Below are positions 1-6,036 of a stretch of DNA of 8,045 bases, piece by piece. A program made the translations under genes and the position numbers. Source of the stretch: Limnochordia bacterium (lineage in GTDB: Bacteria; Bacillota; Limnochordia; Darwinibacteriales; SLO01). The notes under the pieces were generated by a model that was given only the letters and a program-made list of their open reading frames with translations, ran no database searches and was not told where the DNA came from. The DNA lies in NCBI GenBank assembly GCA_007132635.1, contig SLOG01000102.1, positions 1 to 8,045 on the forward strand. The letters run 5' to 3'. How positions within the stretch are numbered: position 1 is the stretch's first letter; each line of letters opens with the position of its first letter.

Positions 1-26
1 AGGTAAGCTCAATGGTTTTCGTGAAT

Positions 27-33
27 GGAGGAG
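27..33 (+). promoter_or_regulatory. Shine-Dalgarno that fixes the arsR-type gene start
   Basis: GGAGGAG lies six bases before a TTG codon at 40. It overlaps the upstream in-frame ATG (25-27), which has no comparable site of its own. The spacing favours TTG as the initiator. Confidence 0.7.
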
Positions 34-39
34 TGCACT

Positions 40-369
40 TTGGACAACGTCTATCAGCGTCGAGCCCGCGTTGCGAGGGCTCTAGCTCACCCTACGCGTT
101 TGGAAATTCTGGACATGCTGCGTGGCCAGGAAGAGATTTGTGTGTGTGAGATTGCAGCTGCTCTTGCACAAGGACAGCCAACGGTGTCAAAACACTTGAG
201 TAGTCTGCGAGATGCGGGTATTGTTAGCAGTCGCAAACAAGGGCTTCAGGTGTTCTACACCCTACGCGTGGGTTGTGTCACAAGTTTTTTTGACTGCCTG
301 GACCGGGTGCTGTATGAAGACATGGAAGACACAATGAAAGCCTTGGGGGTTGTCAATTCCAATGAGTGA
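40..369 (+). CDS. ArsR/SmtB-family metal(loid)-responsive repressor
   Basis: This is a 109-residue winged-helix repressor of the ArsR/SmtB family, which typically binds operator DNA as a dimer and releases it when a metal or metalloid binds. The helix-turn-helix is clear: the ALAHPTRLEIL motif (residues 14-24) and the recognition helix QPTVSKHLSSLRDAGIV (46-62), followed by the wing. A C-V-C pair (Cys34, Cys36) lies in the helix where classical ArsR proteins bind As(III)/Sb(III); two further Cys (79, 86) lie near the C-terminus. I chose the TTG at 40 because GGAGGAG (27-33) sits six bases upstream. The in-frame ATG at 25 would overlap that ribosome binding site and adds only five residues. 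It overlaps the permease start at 362, so the two are probably translationally coupled. The inducer cannot be read from sequence; arsenic is the first guess. Its promoter and operator lie before the window. Confidence 0.9.
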   Translation: MDNVYQRRARVARALAHPTRLEILDMLRGQEEICVCEIAAALAQGQPTVSKHLSSLRDAGIVSSRKQGLQVFYTLRVGCVTSFFDCLDRVLYEDMEDTMKALGVVNSNE

Positions 370-1534
370 ATGGAAAAAACTCGTCCTTATGGTTTTCGTG
401 TTTGTCGCCGTCTATGCAGCTCCCTTGGATAGCCCTCGGATGACGGCAGCACTGTTGGAAGCTTTCCATATGCTGCAGGATTATGCGCGTGAGCACGTTT
501 TATACTGCTTGATCCCAGCGTTCTTTATTGCTGGAGCGGTGGCAAACTTCGTGTCCCAGGGGGCGGTAATCCAGTATTTCGGCAGTAGTGCCCGCCGCTG
601 GGTATCGTACTCTGTGGCATCAGTATCTGGCATTGTGCTCGCGGTGTGCTCGTGTACCGTACTGCCTCTATTTGCCGGTATCTATCGTCGAGGAGCGGGA
701 ATCGGTCCCGCCACTGCCTTTCTCTACGCGGGGCCAGCTATCAACCTTTTGGCAGTCATTATGACTGCTCGGGTTCTCGGCTGGGAGTTAGGGGTTGCCC
801 GCGCCGTTGGAGCGGTGGTGTTTGCCATTGTGATCGGCCTGGTCATGGCCGCTTTGTATGGACGTGAGGATGCTGAAAGAACTGCGAAGATCGCAGCTCC
901 GGTTGACGAGGGTGATCCGCCTCGCACCCCGCTGCAGAACCTTGCTTACTTCGCGGTGCTGGTGTTGATTCTTGTCACAGCAACCTGGAGCCGCCCTGCT
1001 GACCCCTCGGGTTTCTTCTATGCTGTCTTTCAGGTTAAATGGCCTTTGGTTGTTGTGTTATTGGCGGTTTTGACCTACATGGTGGTTCGCTGGTTTGAGT
1101 CAGATGAACGAGTTAGCTGGGTGGATTCCACGTGGGACTTTGCCAAACAGATCATGCCGCTGCTCTTTGGCGGTGTGCTGGTGGCGGGCCTTCTAATGGG
1201 CAGGCCGGGCACAGACGCGGGTTTGATTCCAGCGGAGCTGGTGGAGCAGTTAGTTGGCGGAAGCAGTCTGCGGGCGAATCTGTTTGCCTCCGTTGTCGGG
1301 GCGTTTATGTACTTCGCAACGCTGACTGAAATTCCCATTTTACAAGGTCTTTTGGGAGCCGGTATGGGACCAGGTCCAGCTTTGGCGCTCTTGCTGTCCG
1401 GACCAGCCCTCAGCCTGCCGAACATGCTGGTGATTCAAAGTGTCTTGGGGACAAGGAAGACGCTGAGTTTCATCGTGCTGGTTGTCGTTATGGCTACTCT
1501 GTCGGGTCTAATTTATGGTGCGTTTGCTGCATGA
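362..1534 (+). CDS. COG0701/ArsP-type membrane permease
   Basis: This is a 390-residue polytopic inner-membrane protein of the predicted permease family COG0701 (Pfam ArsP_1, formerly DUF318). It has roughly eight to ten hydrophobic segments in two related halves. The first half carries the family hallmark CSCTVLPLFAG (Cys96 and Cys98) followed by a GPATAFLYAGPAINLL segment (115-130). The second half carries a matching SGPALSLPNMLVI stretch after a TEIPILQGLLGAGMGPGPA region. A charged cytoplasmic loop separates the halves. Some family members export trivalent organoarsenicals (ArsP); others are uncharacterised. The neighbouring ArsR-type regulator and CxxC thioredoxin suggest efflux of a soft metal, metalloid or thiol-reactive compound, but the substrate is inference. 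The ATG at 362 overlaps the regulator's stop codon. A TTG at 350 would extend it by four residues, with no better ribosome binding site. Confidence 0.85.
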   Translation: MSEWKKLVLMVFVFVAVYAAPLDSPRMTAALLEAFHMLQDYAREHVLYCLIPAFFIAGAVANFVSQGAVIQYFGSSARRWVSYSVASVSGIVLAVCSCTVLPLFAGIYRRGAGIGPATAFLYAGPAINLLAVIMTARVLGWELGVARAVGAVVFAIVIGLVMAALYGREDAERTAKIAAPVDEGDPPRTPLQNLAYFAVLVLILVTATWSRPADPSGFFYAVFQVKWPLVVVLLAVLTYMVVRWFESDERVSWVDSTWDFAKQIMPLLFGGVLVAGLLMGRPGTDAGLIPAELVEQLVGGSSLRANLFASVVGAFMYFATLTEIPILQGLLGAGMGPGPALALLLSGPALSLPNMLVIQSVLGTRKTLSFIVLVVVMATLSGLIYGAFAA

Positions 1535-1553
1535 CGAATACGAATAACGAATA
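1535..1553 (+). repeat. Three short CGAATA repeats between permease and thioredoxin genes
   Basis: CGAATA occurs at 1535-1540, 1541-1546 and 1548-1553, filling the gap between the permease stop codon and the Shine-Dalgarno GGGAGG (1554-1559) of the next gene. It is probably a minor slippage product or an unstructured spacer; no function is evident. Confidence 0.5.
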
Positions 1554-1568
1554 GGGAGGCGGTTTTCA

Positions 1569-1802
1569 ATGAAAATCGAAATACTTGGCAGCGGTTGTGC
1601 AAAGTGTAAGACAACGGAAGAACGAGTGCGCCGCACTCTTGCGGATTTGGACATGGAGGCCGACGTGGTTAAGGTGGAGGACTTGGACGCGATTATGGAC
1701 TATGGTGTCATGCTGACACCAGCGGTGGTCGTGGACGGTGAAGTCAAGATGAGCGGCCGCGTCCCCACGGAATCAGCGCTAAAGAAAATGCTGCAGGGAT
1801 AA
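1569..1802 (+). CDS. Small CxxC thioredoxin-fold protein (TM0996/MTH895 type)
   Basis: This is a 77-residue cytoplasmic thioredoxin/glutaredoxin-fold protein of the 'redox-active disulfide protein' type. The N-terminal strand leads into GSGCAKC (active-site Cys10 and Cys13), and the conserved cis-proline lies in LTPAVVVDG (Pro51), followed by a GRVP turn and the final helix. The length is normal for this minimal family. Proteins of this kind commonly sit beside COG0701 permeases. A plausible role is thiol-disulfide exchange with the permease's CSC motif or with a metal-thiol substrate, but this is inferred from neighbourhood only. The ATG start has GGGAGG nine bases upstream. It sits 34 bases after the permease and is clearly in the same operon. 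Confidence 0.88.
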   Translation: MKIEILGSGCAKCKTTEERVRRTLADLDMEADVVKVEDLDAIMDYGVMLTPAVVVDGEVKMSGRVPTESALKKMLQG

Positions 1803-1845
1803 GAGGGTTTTTATGTTTCGTTGCGAAGTCAGTGGAAAACGATAC

Positions 1846-1852
1846 GGGAGGT
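1846..1852 (+). promoter_or_regulatory. Shine-Dalgarno that fixes the DUF362 gene start
   Basis: GGGAGGT lies six bases before the GTG at 1859. The longer reading from GTG 1832 would place this ribosome binding site inside the coding sequence and has no equivalent site upstream. Confidence 0.7.
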
Positions 1853-1858
1853 AACGAC

Positions 1859-2869
1859 GTGAGTCCAGCGAATTTGGATCGCCGCACCTTCTTATCCCGC
1901 CTGTTTTCCTTCTGGGCGGCGCTAAACCTGCCGCCGTTCCTTTTTGCCGGCGGGAGCGCCGCAGCAGACAGACCGGAGGCGGTGGTGGGTCTCATCAGCA
2001 CGGATGACCGCACTGATGCCCTCCATCGCGCTGTCGGACTGGCAGCGTTTCCCGACGTTCAGAACAAGCGAGTACTCATCAAGCCGAATTTCAACACAGC
2101 TGACCCTGCTCCCGGTTCGACCCACAATGAGACACTGACAGCTCTCATTGATGAGCTGCAGGAGCGAGGCGCTGCCGAGGTGATCATCGGCGAACGCAGC
2201 GGGCCGCCTACTACGCGGCAGGTCATGGAGGAGAAGGGCATCTTCGCTCTAGCCGAAGCGCGAGGAGTCCAAGTCGTGAATTTCGACGAGCTGCCTGATG
2301 ACGAGCTCGAGCATTTCGAACGTCCAGGTCTTCACTGGCCGAACGGATTCCATGTACCGAAAATATTGAACGAAGTCGATCACGTGATCGCCTTAGGCTG
2401 TTTGAAAACGCATGCCTATGGTGGAGTGTTCACTATGGCTCTCAAGTTGGCTGTAGGGATTATCCCCAAGACGGGAAATAACTACATGCAGCAGCTTCAT
2501 CGCTCGCCCCACATGCGCAAGATGATCGCCGAAATCAACTTGGCTTATCGACCGTCATTGTATATCATGGATGGTGTGGAAGCTTTTGTCACCGGTGGAC
2601 CGTCGAGTGGCCAGCGGGTGCCGGCAGGGATCACGCTTGTTTCCCAGGATCCGGTGGCGATTGATGCTGTTGGTGTCGCCGCCTTGAGGCAGCTCGGTTC
2701 TACCCCTGCTATCATGGACAATGCGATCTTTGCTCAAAACCAAATTGCTTTTGCGGCCGAATTGGGGCTCGGTATCGATGCGGCCGAGGCCATTCGCATG
2801 GAGTCGGATGATGCGGATGGTCATGCCTATGCCGACAAACTGCTGGAGATTCTAGCGGCTGAAGCATAG
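1859..2869 (+). CDS. DUF362-domain protein with Tat-like signal
   Basis: This is a 336-residue DUF362-family protein of unknown reaction. From the GTG start, the N-terminus has a twin-arginine motif DRRTFLSRL (7-15), a hydrophobic stretch to about residue 30, and a possible cleavage site after SAAA (near 36), so it is probably exported folded by Tat. The DUF362 core includes VLIKPNFN (72-79), a STHNETLTALIDEL helix, IALGCLKTHAYGG (177-189), and VSQDPVAIDAVG (261-272). Many DUF362 proteins carry a ferredoxin-like domain or Fe-S cysteines. This one has a single Cys (181), so it is not an obvious Fe-S protein. It follows the thioredoxin gene by 56 bases and is probably co-transcribed with the ArsR-permease unit. 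A link to metalloid or redox stress is suggested only by context. Confidence 0.8.
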   Translation: MSPANLDRRTFLSRLFSFWAALNLPPFLFAGGSAAADRPEAVVGLISTDDRTDALHRAVGLAAFPDVQNKRVLIKPNFNTADPAPGSTHNETLTALIDELQERGAAEVIIGERSGPPTTRQVMEEKGIFALAEARGVQVVNFDELPDDELEHFERPGLHWPNGFHVPKILNEVDHVIALGCLKTHAYGGVFTMALKLAVGIIPKTGNNYMQQLHRSPHMRKMIAEINLAYRPSLYIMDGVEAFVTGGPSSGQRVPAGITLVSQDPVAIDAVGVAALRQLGSTPAIMDNAIFAQNQIAFAAELGLGIDAAEAIRMESDDADGHAYADKLLEILAAEA

Positions 2870-2914
2870 AGCCTTCCTAGGAGCCGTAGTCACCCCTCTA
2901 ACGAGTGGAAGGCT
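2870..2914. terminator. Inverted repeat at the convergent gene ends
   Basis: AGCCTTCC (2870-2877) and GGAAGGCT (2907-2914) form a perfect 8-bp stem around a 29-base loop. It starts directly after the DUF362 stop codon and reaches into the 3' end of the opposing ABC membrane gene. Position suggests a shared terminator for the converging operons. Neither strand has a run of T after the stem, so it is not a classical intrinsic terminator. Confidence 0.35.
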
Positions 2915-4539
2915 GCGGCGCCTTTCGTGTACACAAGAAAGGCGCACAGAGCCGTCAGACCAACATAGAAACCACCCGCGGCCAGTGCTGTGGGCAGTAA
3001 GCCCCAAGCAAGTCGGTACCCTCCATAACCGACAGCCGCGCTGACCATGGCTGAGGCCGCCATGGTGTACAGGACATTCATATTTTGTTTAACTGCTCTC
3101 TGCTCGCTGTCCCACTGAAGTTTCGGGTTAAAGAGATCGATGAGGAGACCGAAATAGGATGTGAGGGCGGCAGGAAGCCAGCCCAAAACAACCAGCGAAG
3201 CAGCAAGAGCTGGCGATAGTTCCAAGAATCCAATGGCCAGAAGCAGTAGCCCCACCAGCGCCGTGCAGCCCAGGAGAAAACCGGACAGTACTTTTGCTGT
3301 CAGCTGGTGACGTACGTCCATTGGTATGTATTTTTTGATGAAAAAACTGCTGCCTTCCCGAGAAATAGCTGTCGGTGTAATGGCATTGGTTCCGTTCAGA
3401 AAGGTAAGCAGGGCCAGCGAGCTGCTAAGCAGCATGCCGGGTCCGGCTTCGTTCCGCAGCCACTCCGCAGCCAGGTTTATGCTCTCGTCTCCAGCCATAC
3501 CGGCAATGACGGCAATGACCGGCCAGACGAGGTTCATGAGCACACAGTTCAAGAAGTATACTGGGGTGCGAAAGAGCAGTCGGAGTTCGGTCAGTAGATA
3601 CGTGTTCAAAGGTCTGTGCTGAACAGCTGCCGATGTGAGATCGAGGGCGGGACTCAGTCGACGAGAACCGGTTTCGGTCAGCCCAATGACTCCGCGCAGG
3701 TACAGACGCTCACCGAACCAAAGCAGCAGCCCAAAGCTCACCAGCGAGATAGCAGCAAAAACAAGGAGATTAACCAAACCGTGTCCCAAGTCGGGCTGGA
3801 GCAAGGCGTTGGCTGCCCAAGCCGCTGTAGGGAACATGCGGTTGGTGATGGCGATCAGGGAGTTATTTCCGACGGCTATCAGTTCTTCGAGCTGCTCCAT
3901 GGTAATTTCGTCGCCGAAACGCTGCAGCAGCGCGGACAAGACGAAGACCGCAAAGATAGCCAGAACCCCGGCGACGGTTTTCACCAAGTCTTTGTAGCGG
4001 GAAACGTTAGCATACCGCATGATGCCTATGACAAGGACAGACCCCACAGCCAGCGGTAGAATGGGGATTAAGAGGATCACAACTAGGCTGTAAAGCACGT
4101 ACAGCAGGCTGAAACCGGATTTCGCTCCATAGACGCCCAACACCGGTAGAAGGATCAATGTGGTCAAGAAATACTGGTAAGCCAACGTATTTAAGAATTT
4201 GGCCCCGACGATTTCCCAAGGCCGAACGGGCAGGTAGAGCAGGTTCTCGACATCAACGGAGAAGTAGAAACTGCTCACAACGTGGACGACGCTGATCAGG
4301 AGAAGTAGCAGAGAGGCTGCAGCCAGGCCCCAACTGATAAGTACACCGGTCTGATCCAGCACGAGCAGCGAGTCATACATTAGCTGTACCAGCGACACAG
4401 TGGCGTATATGTAGGCAGGAATCCCCACTGCTAGGCTGCCGAACAGAATGCGGCGCCCCCAAGGGGTTGTCGGCCGGATGCCCAGTCCATCGCTGTTTCG
4501 CAGTAGAGCCATCGTGAGAGATAGGAGTTTACTCCGCAT
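2890..4539 (-). CDS. ABC exporter membrane subunit (ABC-2-like)
   Basis: This is a 549-residue integral membrane protein with about twelve hydrophobic segments, the likely transmembrane partner of the ATPase encoded immediately upstream. The N-terminal third contains a juxtamembrane stretch, FYFSVDVENLLYLPVRPW (91-108), typical of large putative ABC exporter permeases (resembling Bacillus YthQ-type proteins). The second half begins at about residue 290 with another amphipathic region and hydrophobic cluster, suggesting two membrane halves fused in one chain. Its start overlaps the ATPase stop by 11 bases, implying translational coupling. The substrate cannot be predicted; related systems export peptides, lipids or drugs. 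No sensor kinase or peptide gene lies nearby. The identification as a transporter subunit is firm, the subfamily less so. Confidence 0.82.
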   Translation of the reverse strand: MRSKLLSLTMALLRNSDGLGIRPTTPWGRRILFGSLAVGIPAYIYATVSLVQLMYDSLLVLDQTGVLISWGLAAASLLLLLISVVHVVSSFYFSVDVENLLYLPVRPWEIVGAKFLNTLAYQYFLTTLILLPVLGVYGAKSGFSLLYVLYSLVVILLIPILPLAVGSVLVIGIMRYANVSRYKDLVKTVAGVLAIFAVFVLSALLQRFGDEITMEQLEELIAVGNNSLIAITNRMFPTAAWAANALLQPDLGHGLVNLLVFAAISLVSFGLLLWFGERLYLRGVIGLTETGSRRLSPALDLTSAAVQHRPLNTYLLTELRLLFRTPVYFLNCVLMNLVWPVIAVIAGMAGDESINLAAEWLRNEAGPGMLLSSSLALLTFLNGTNAITPTAISREGSSFFIKKYIPMDVRHQLTAKVLSGFLLGCTALVGLLLLAIGFLELSPALAASLVVLGWLPAALTSYFGLLIDLFNPKLQWDSEQRAVKQNMNVLYTMAASAMVSAAVGYGGYRLAWGLLPTALAAGGFYVGLTALCAFLVYTKGAAAFHSLEG

Positions 4540-5257
4540 CGCTAGTCAACTCCAGGAAAATATTCTCAAGCGAGGCGTGTGTGCGGAAATGCTCCCGCAT
4601 GGACTCCATACCGCCGCAGAAAAGGATTCGCCCCTTGTTGATGATGGCGACCCGAGTGCATAGCTTCTCGGCCACTTCCAACACGTGGGTGGAGAAAAAG
4701 ACGGTGTTTCCTAGGTCGGCGTGTTCCCGCATCATCTGTTTGAGGGTGAACGACGACCGCGGATCTAGGCCTGTCATGGGCTCGTCCATGATCCACACAG
4801 GCGGTTGGTGAAGCAGAACACCGATGACAATGATCTTCTGGCGCATACCATGAGAGTAGCTCTGGATGGGATCTGCAAGCACTCGGGTCAGATCAAATTC
4901 TTTGGCTAGGTGTTCGATGCGCGCTTGCCGGTCTGCGGTCGATACGCTGTACATGTCTCCCATGAAATTCAGGTATTCGATGCCTTTGAGCCGGAGAAAC
5001 ATGCTAGGTGTGTCCGGTACAAAGCCAATCTGTTGTTTGGCACCTAAGGGGTCGGCGTTCAAGCTAATGCCGTTTACCTTAATCGAACCACTATCAGGGT
5101 TGATAATACCGGTGATCATCTTGATAGTCGTAGTTTTTCCGGCACCGTTCGGGCCAATAAACCCGAAAATCTCGCCTTTATTCACGGTGAGATCGAGGTC
5201 GTCTACGGCTTTCACGCTCTTGCCATATGTCTTATGTAGTCCCGTTAACTCAAGCAT
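4529..5257 (-). CDS. ABC transporter ATP-binding protein
   Basis: This is a 242-residue cytoplasmic ATPase that powers the membrane subunit encoded just downstream. All nucleotide-binding motifs are present: Walker A GPNGAGKTT (35-43), signature SYSHGMRQK (133-141, a degenerate form common in ABC-2 exporters), Walker B VWIMDEP with catalytic Glu159 (154-160), D-loop GLDP (163-166), and the switch His191 in STHVLE. The Q-loop position reads VPDTP, with Asp82 where many ABC ATPases have Gln; D/E at this site is familiar in the ABC-2 ATPase branch. The ATG start is supported by AGGAGG eight bases upstream. It is the first gene of a two-gene minus-strand operon with its own promoter at 5306-5334. 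Confidence 0.93.
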   Translation of the reverse strand: MLELTGLHKTYGKSVKAVDDLDLTVNKGEIFGFIGPNGAGKTTTIKMITGIINPDSGSIKVNGISLNADPLGAKQQIGFVPDTPSMFLRLKGIEYLNFMGDMYSVSTADRQARIEHLAKEFDLTRVLADPIQSYSHGMRQKIIVIGVLLHQPPVWIMDEPMTGLDPRSSFTLKQMMREHADLGNTVFFSTHVLEVAEKLCTRVAIINKGRILFCGGMESMREHFRTHASLENIFLELTSDAE

Positions 5258-5305
5258 AGCTGCTGCCTCCTTGGCGCCTTATGGCATGTTTGTGCCCATA
5301 GGAAC

Positions 5306-5334
5306 AACATACCATTTGGGGCTGAGAAAATCAA
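5306..5334 (-). promoter_or_regulatory. Candidate sigma-A promoter for the ABC operon
   Basis: On the minus strand, TTGATT (complement of 5329-5334) and TATGTT (complement of 5306-5311) are separated by 17 bases. Each matches four of six consensus positions. It lies about 50 bases upstream of the ATPase start and is back to back with the promoter candidate for the zinc-ribbon gene. Confidence 0.5.
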
Positions 5335-5342
5335 CGCTTTCC

Positions 5343-5371
5343 TGGACAGCTACAGGGACTTGTAGTACAGT
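5343..5371 (+). promoter_or_regulatory. Candidate sigma-A promoter for the zinc-ribbon gene
   Basis: TGGACA (5343-5348, five of six) and TACAGT (5366-5371, four of six) are 17 bases apart, which places a transcription start near 5378, about 40 bases before the ATG. Its -35 lies only eight bases from the -35 of the divergent ABC promoter, so a bound factor here could affect both. Confidence 0.5.
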
Positions 5372-5419
5372 AGAATTGATATAGGATCAAGATTGCGGTC
5401 ACCGAGGAGTGAAGACAAA

Positions 5420-5632
5420 ATGCCAGCCTATGATTTTACATGTAAGGATTGTAGGACAGCCTTTGAGGCTCGCATGTCCATTAGCGAAAAATCCGCCGGC
5501 AAGGAGGCTGTATGTCCCGAGTGCAGCTCGACGGAGACAGCGCAGTCCTTTACGTCGTTTATGTTCGTCAAAGCGGGAAGCGGTGCATCCAGCTGTTCGA
5601 AAGGCAGCTGCAGATCGTGTTCGGGTTGTTGA
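5420..5632 (+). CDS. FmdB-family small zinc-ribbon protein
   Basis: This is a 70-residue protein beginning MPAYDFTCKDCRTAFE, the hallmark of the FmdB putative regulatory zinc-ribbon family. Two CxxC knuckles (Cys8/Cys11 and Cys32/Cys35) should bind one zinc ion. The tail is serine-, glycine- and cysteine-rich, with Cys59, Cys64, Cys67 and Cys70 as the last residue, so a second metal or disulfide site is possible. The family's function is poorly known; transcriptional regulation has been suggested for some members. The ATG at 5420 follows GAGGAG by ten bases; an upstream in-frame TTG at 5393 is less well placed. The stop codon lies just 16 bases before the trp promoter and no terminator is visible, so some read-through into the trp leader is possible. 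Confidence 0.85.
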   Translation: MPAYDFTCKDCRTAFEARMSISEKSAGKEAVCPECSSTETAQSFTSFMFVKAGSGASSCSKGSCRSCSGC

Positions 5633-5648
5633 GTTCTGCTATTTCCGC

Positions 5649-5677
5649 TTGACAGATGTGCTTTGGACGTGTATGAT
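5649..5677 (+). promoter_or_regulatory. Strong sigma-A promoter of the trp leader
   Basis: A perfect TTGACA (5649-5654) and TATGAT (5672-5677, five of six) are separated by exactly 17 bases. Transcription should start near 5684-5686, just ahead of the T-box Stem I. Consensus quality suits an operon controlled by attenuation rather than by initiation. Confidence 0.85.
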
Positions 5678-5783
5678 AACTGCAAAGAAGAGACTTTAAA
5701 TTCTGTGACGGGAAAGAGTAGGTACGTCAGAAAGGCTCAGCGAGTTGGGGATGGTGGAAGCCCAATCTGGACTGCGTATTGAA

Positions 5784-5786
5784 TGG
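5784..5786 (+). promoter_or_regulatory. Probable T-box specifier codon UGG (Trp)
   Basis: In the 3' side of the Stem I internal loop the sequence reads GAA-UGG-U before UCCCUGAG, matching the usual placement of the specifier after GAA. UGG agrees with the downstream tryptophan genes. The base after the codon is U rather than the common purine, and an overlapping AUG (Met) reading cannot be excluded from sequence alone. Confidence 0.7.
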
Positions 5787-5885
5787 TTCCCTGAGAAGCC
5801 GTACGAAATCATTAGTAGTATGGGCCGGGTTTCCCACGTTATAGGGATAGGATATCGAGGCTGTGTCTCCGTATCCGAAAGAGTG

Positions 5886-5901
5886 AGATAGGCGACTATC
5901 T
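5886..5901 (+). promoter_or_regulatory. Stem III-like hairpin before the first T-box
   Basis: AGATAG (5886-5891) pairs with CTATCT (5896-5901) around a GCGA tetraloop, a GNRA-type cap. It sits where T-box leaders carry Stem III, immediately before antiterminator 1. A second copy of CTATCT occurs at 5991-5996 before module 2, without its own AGATAG partner. Confidence 0.65.
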
Positions 5902-5904
5902 AAG

Positions 5905-5938
5905 TTAGGTGGCAACGCGAAGCAGCGCTTCGTCCTAG
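5905..5938 (+). promoter_or_regulatory. T-box antiterminator 1 (UGGC bulge)
   Basis: UUAGG (5905-5909) pairs with CCUAG (5934-5938). The seven-base bulge UGGCAAC (5910-5916) follows, and then GCGAAGC (5917-5923) pairs with GCUUCGU (5927-5933). This is the canonical shape: helix A1, 7-nt bulge, helix A2. The bulge UGGC is fully complementary to a GCCA tRNA end, as expected for bacterial tRNA-Trp with discriminator G73. Its 3' strand is also the 5' strand of terminator 1, so the two folds exclude each other. Confidence 0.85.
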
Positions 5939-5954
5939 GGGATGAAGCGTTTTT
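5926..5954 (+). terminator. Attenuator terminator 1 of the trp leader
   Basis: CGCTTCGTCC (5926-5935) pairs with GGATGAAGCG (5940-5949) over ten positions, including one G-U, with a TAGG loop, followed by TTTTT (5950-5954). It is a standard T-box terminator and mutually exclusive with antiterminator 1. The T-run is shorter than that of terminator 2. Confidence 0.85.
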
Positions 5955-6001
5955 CTGTTTCCCCTCCAGCTGCTGCACTTGTCGTTTTCGCTATCTCGAT
6001 T

Positions 6002-6036
6002 AGGGTGGTACCGCGGAATCTCGGCATTTCGTCCCT
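6002..6036 (+). promoter_or_regulatory. T-box antiterminator 2 (UGGU bulge)
   Basis: This carries the textbook T-box sequence AGGGTGGTACCGCG (6002-6015). AGGG (6002-6005) pairs with CCCU (6033-6036); the bulge is UGGUACC (6006-6012); GCGGAA (6013-6018) pairs with UUUCGU (6027-6032), including two G-U pairs. The variable base is U, which fully complements an A73 tRNA end and only wobbles with the G73 expected in tRNA-Trp. Its 3' strand overlaps terminator 2. Confidence 0.88.

Noticed and set aside
25..39. ATG at 25 as start of the ArsR-type gene
   Set aside because: It overlaps GGAGGAG, which is ideally spaced for the TTG at 40, and has no ribosome binding site of its own.
1813..1854. 13-codon open frame ahead of the DUF362 gene that ends within its Shine-Dalgarno
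   Set aside because: It has only a weak upstream purine stretch and no leader-like codon run, so it is probably chance.
3616..4059. Plus-strand open frames inside the ABC membrane gene
   Set aside because: They have low-complexity, Q/S/R-rich translations typical of reverse-strand shadows of hydrophobic genes, and no ribosome binding site or motif was seen.
4866..5384. 172-codon plus-strand open frame opposite the ABC ATPase
   Set aside because: It is a shadow of the ATPase gene; the minus-strand frame has every nucleotide-binding motif.
5783..5785. AUG (Met) as the T-box specifier, which would suit the A73-matching UGGU of module 2 and has a purine after it
   Set aside because: The downstream genes are for tryptophan, module 1 has the G73-matching UGGC, and the placement after GAA favours UGG. 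It is kept only as an alternative.
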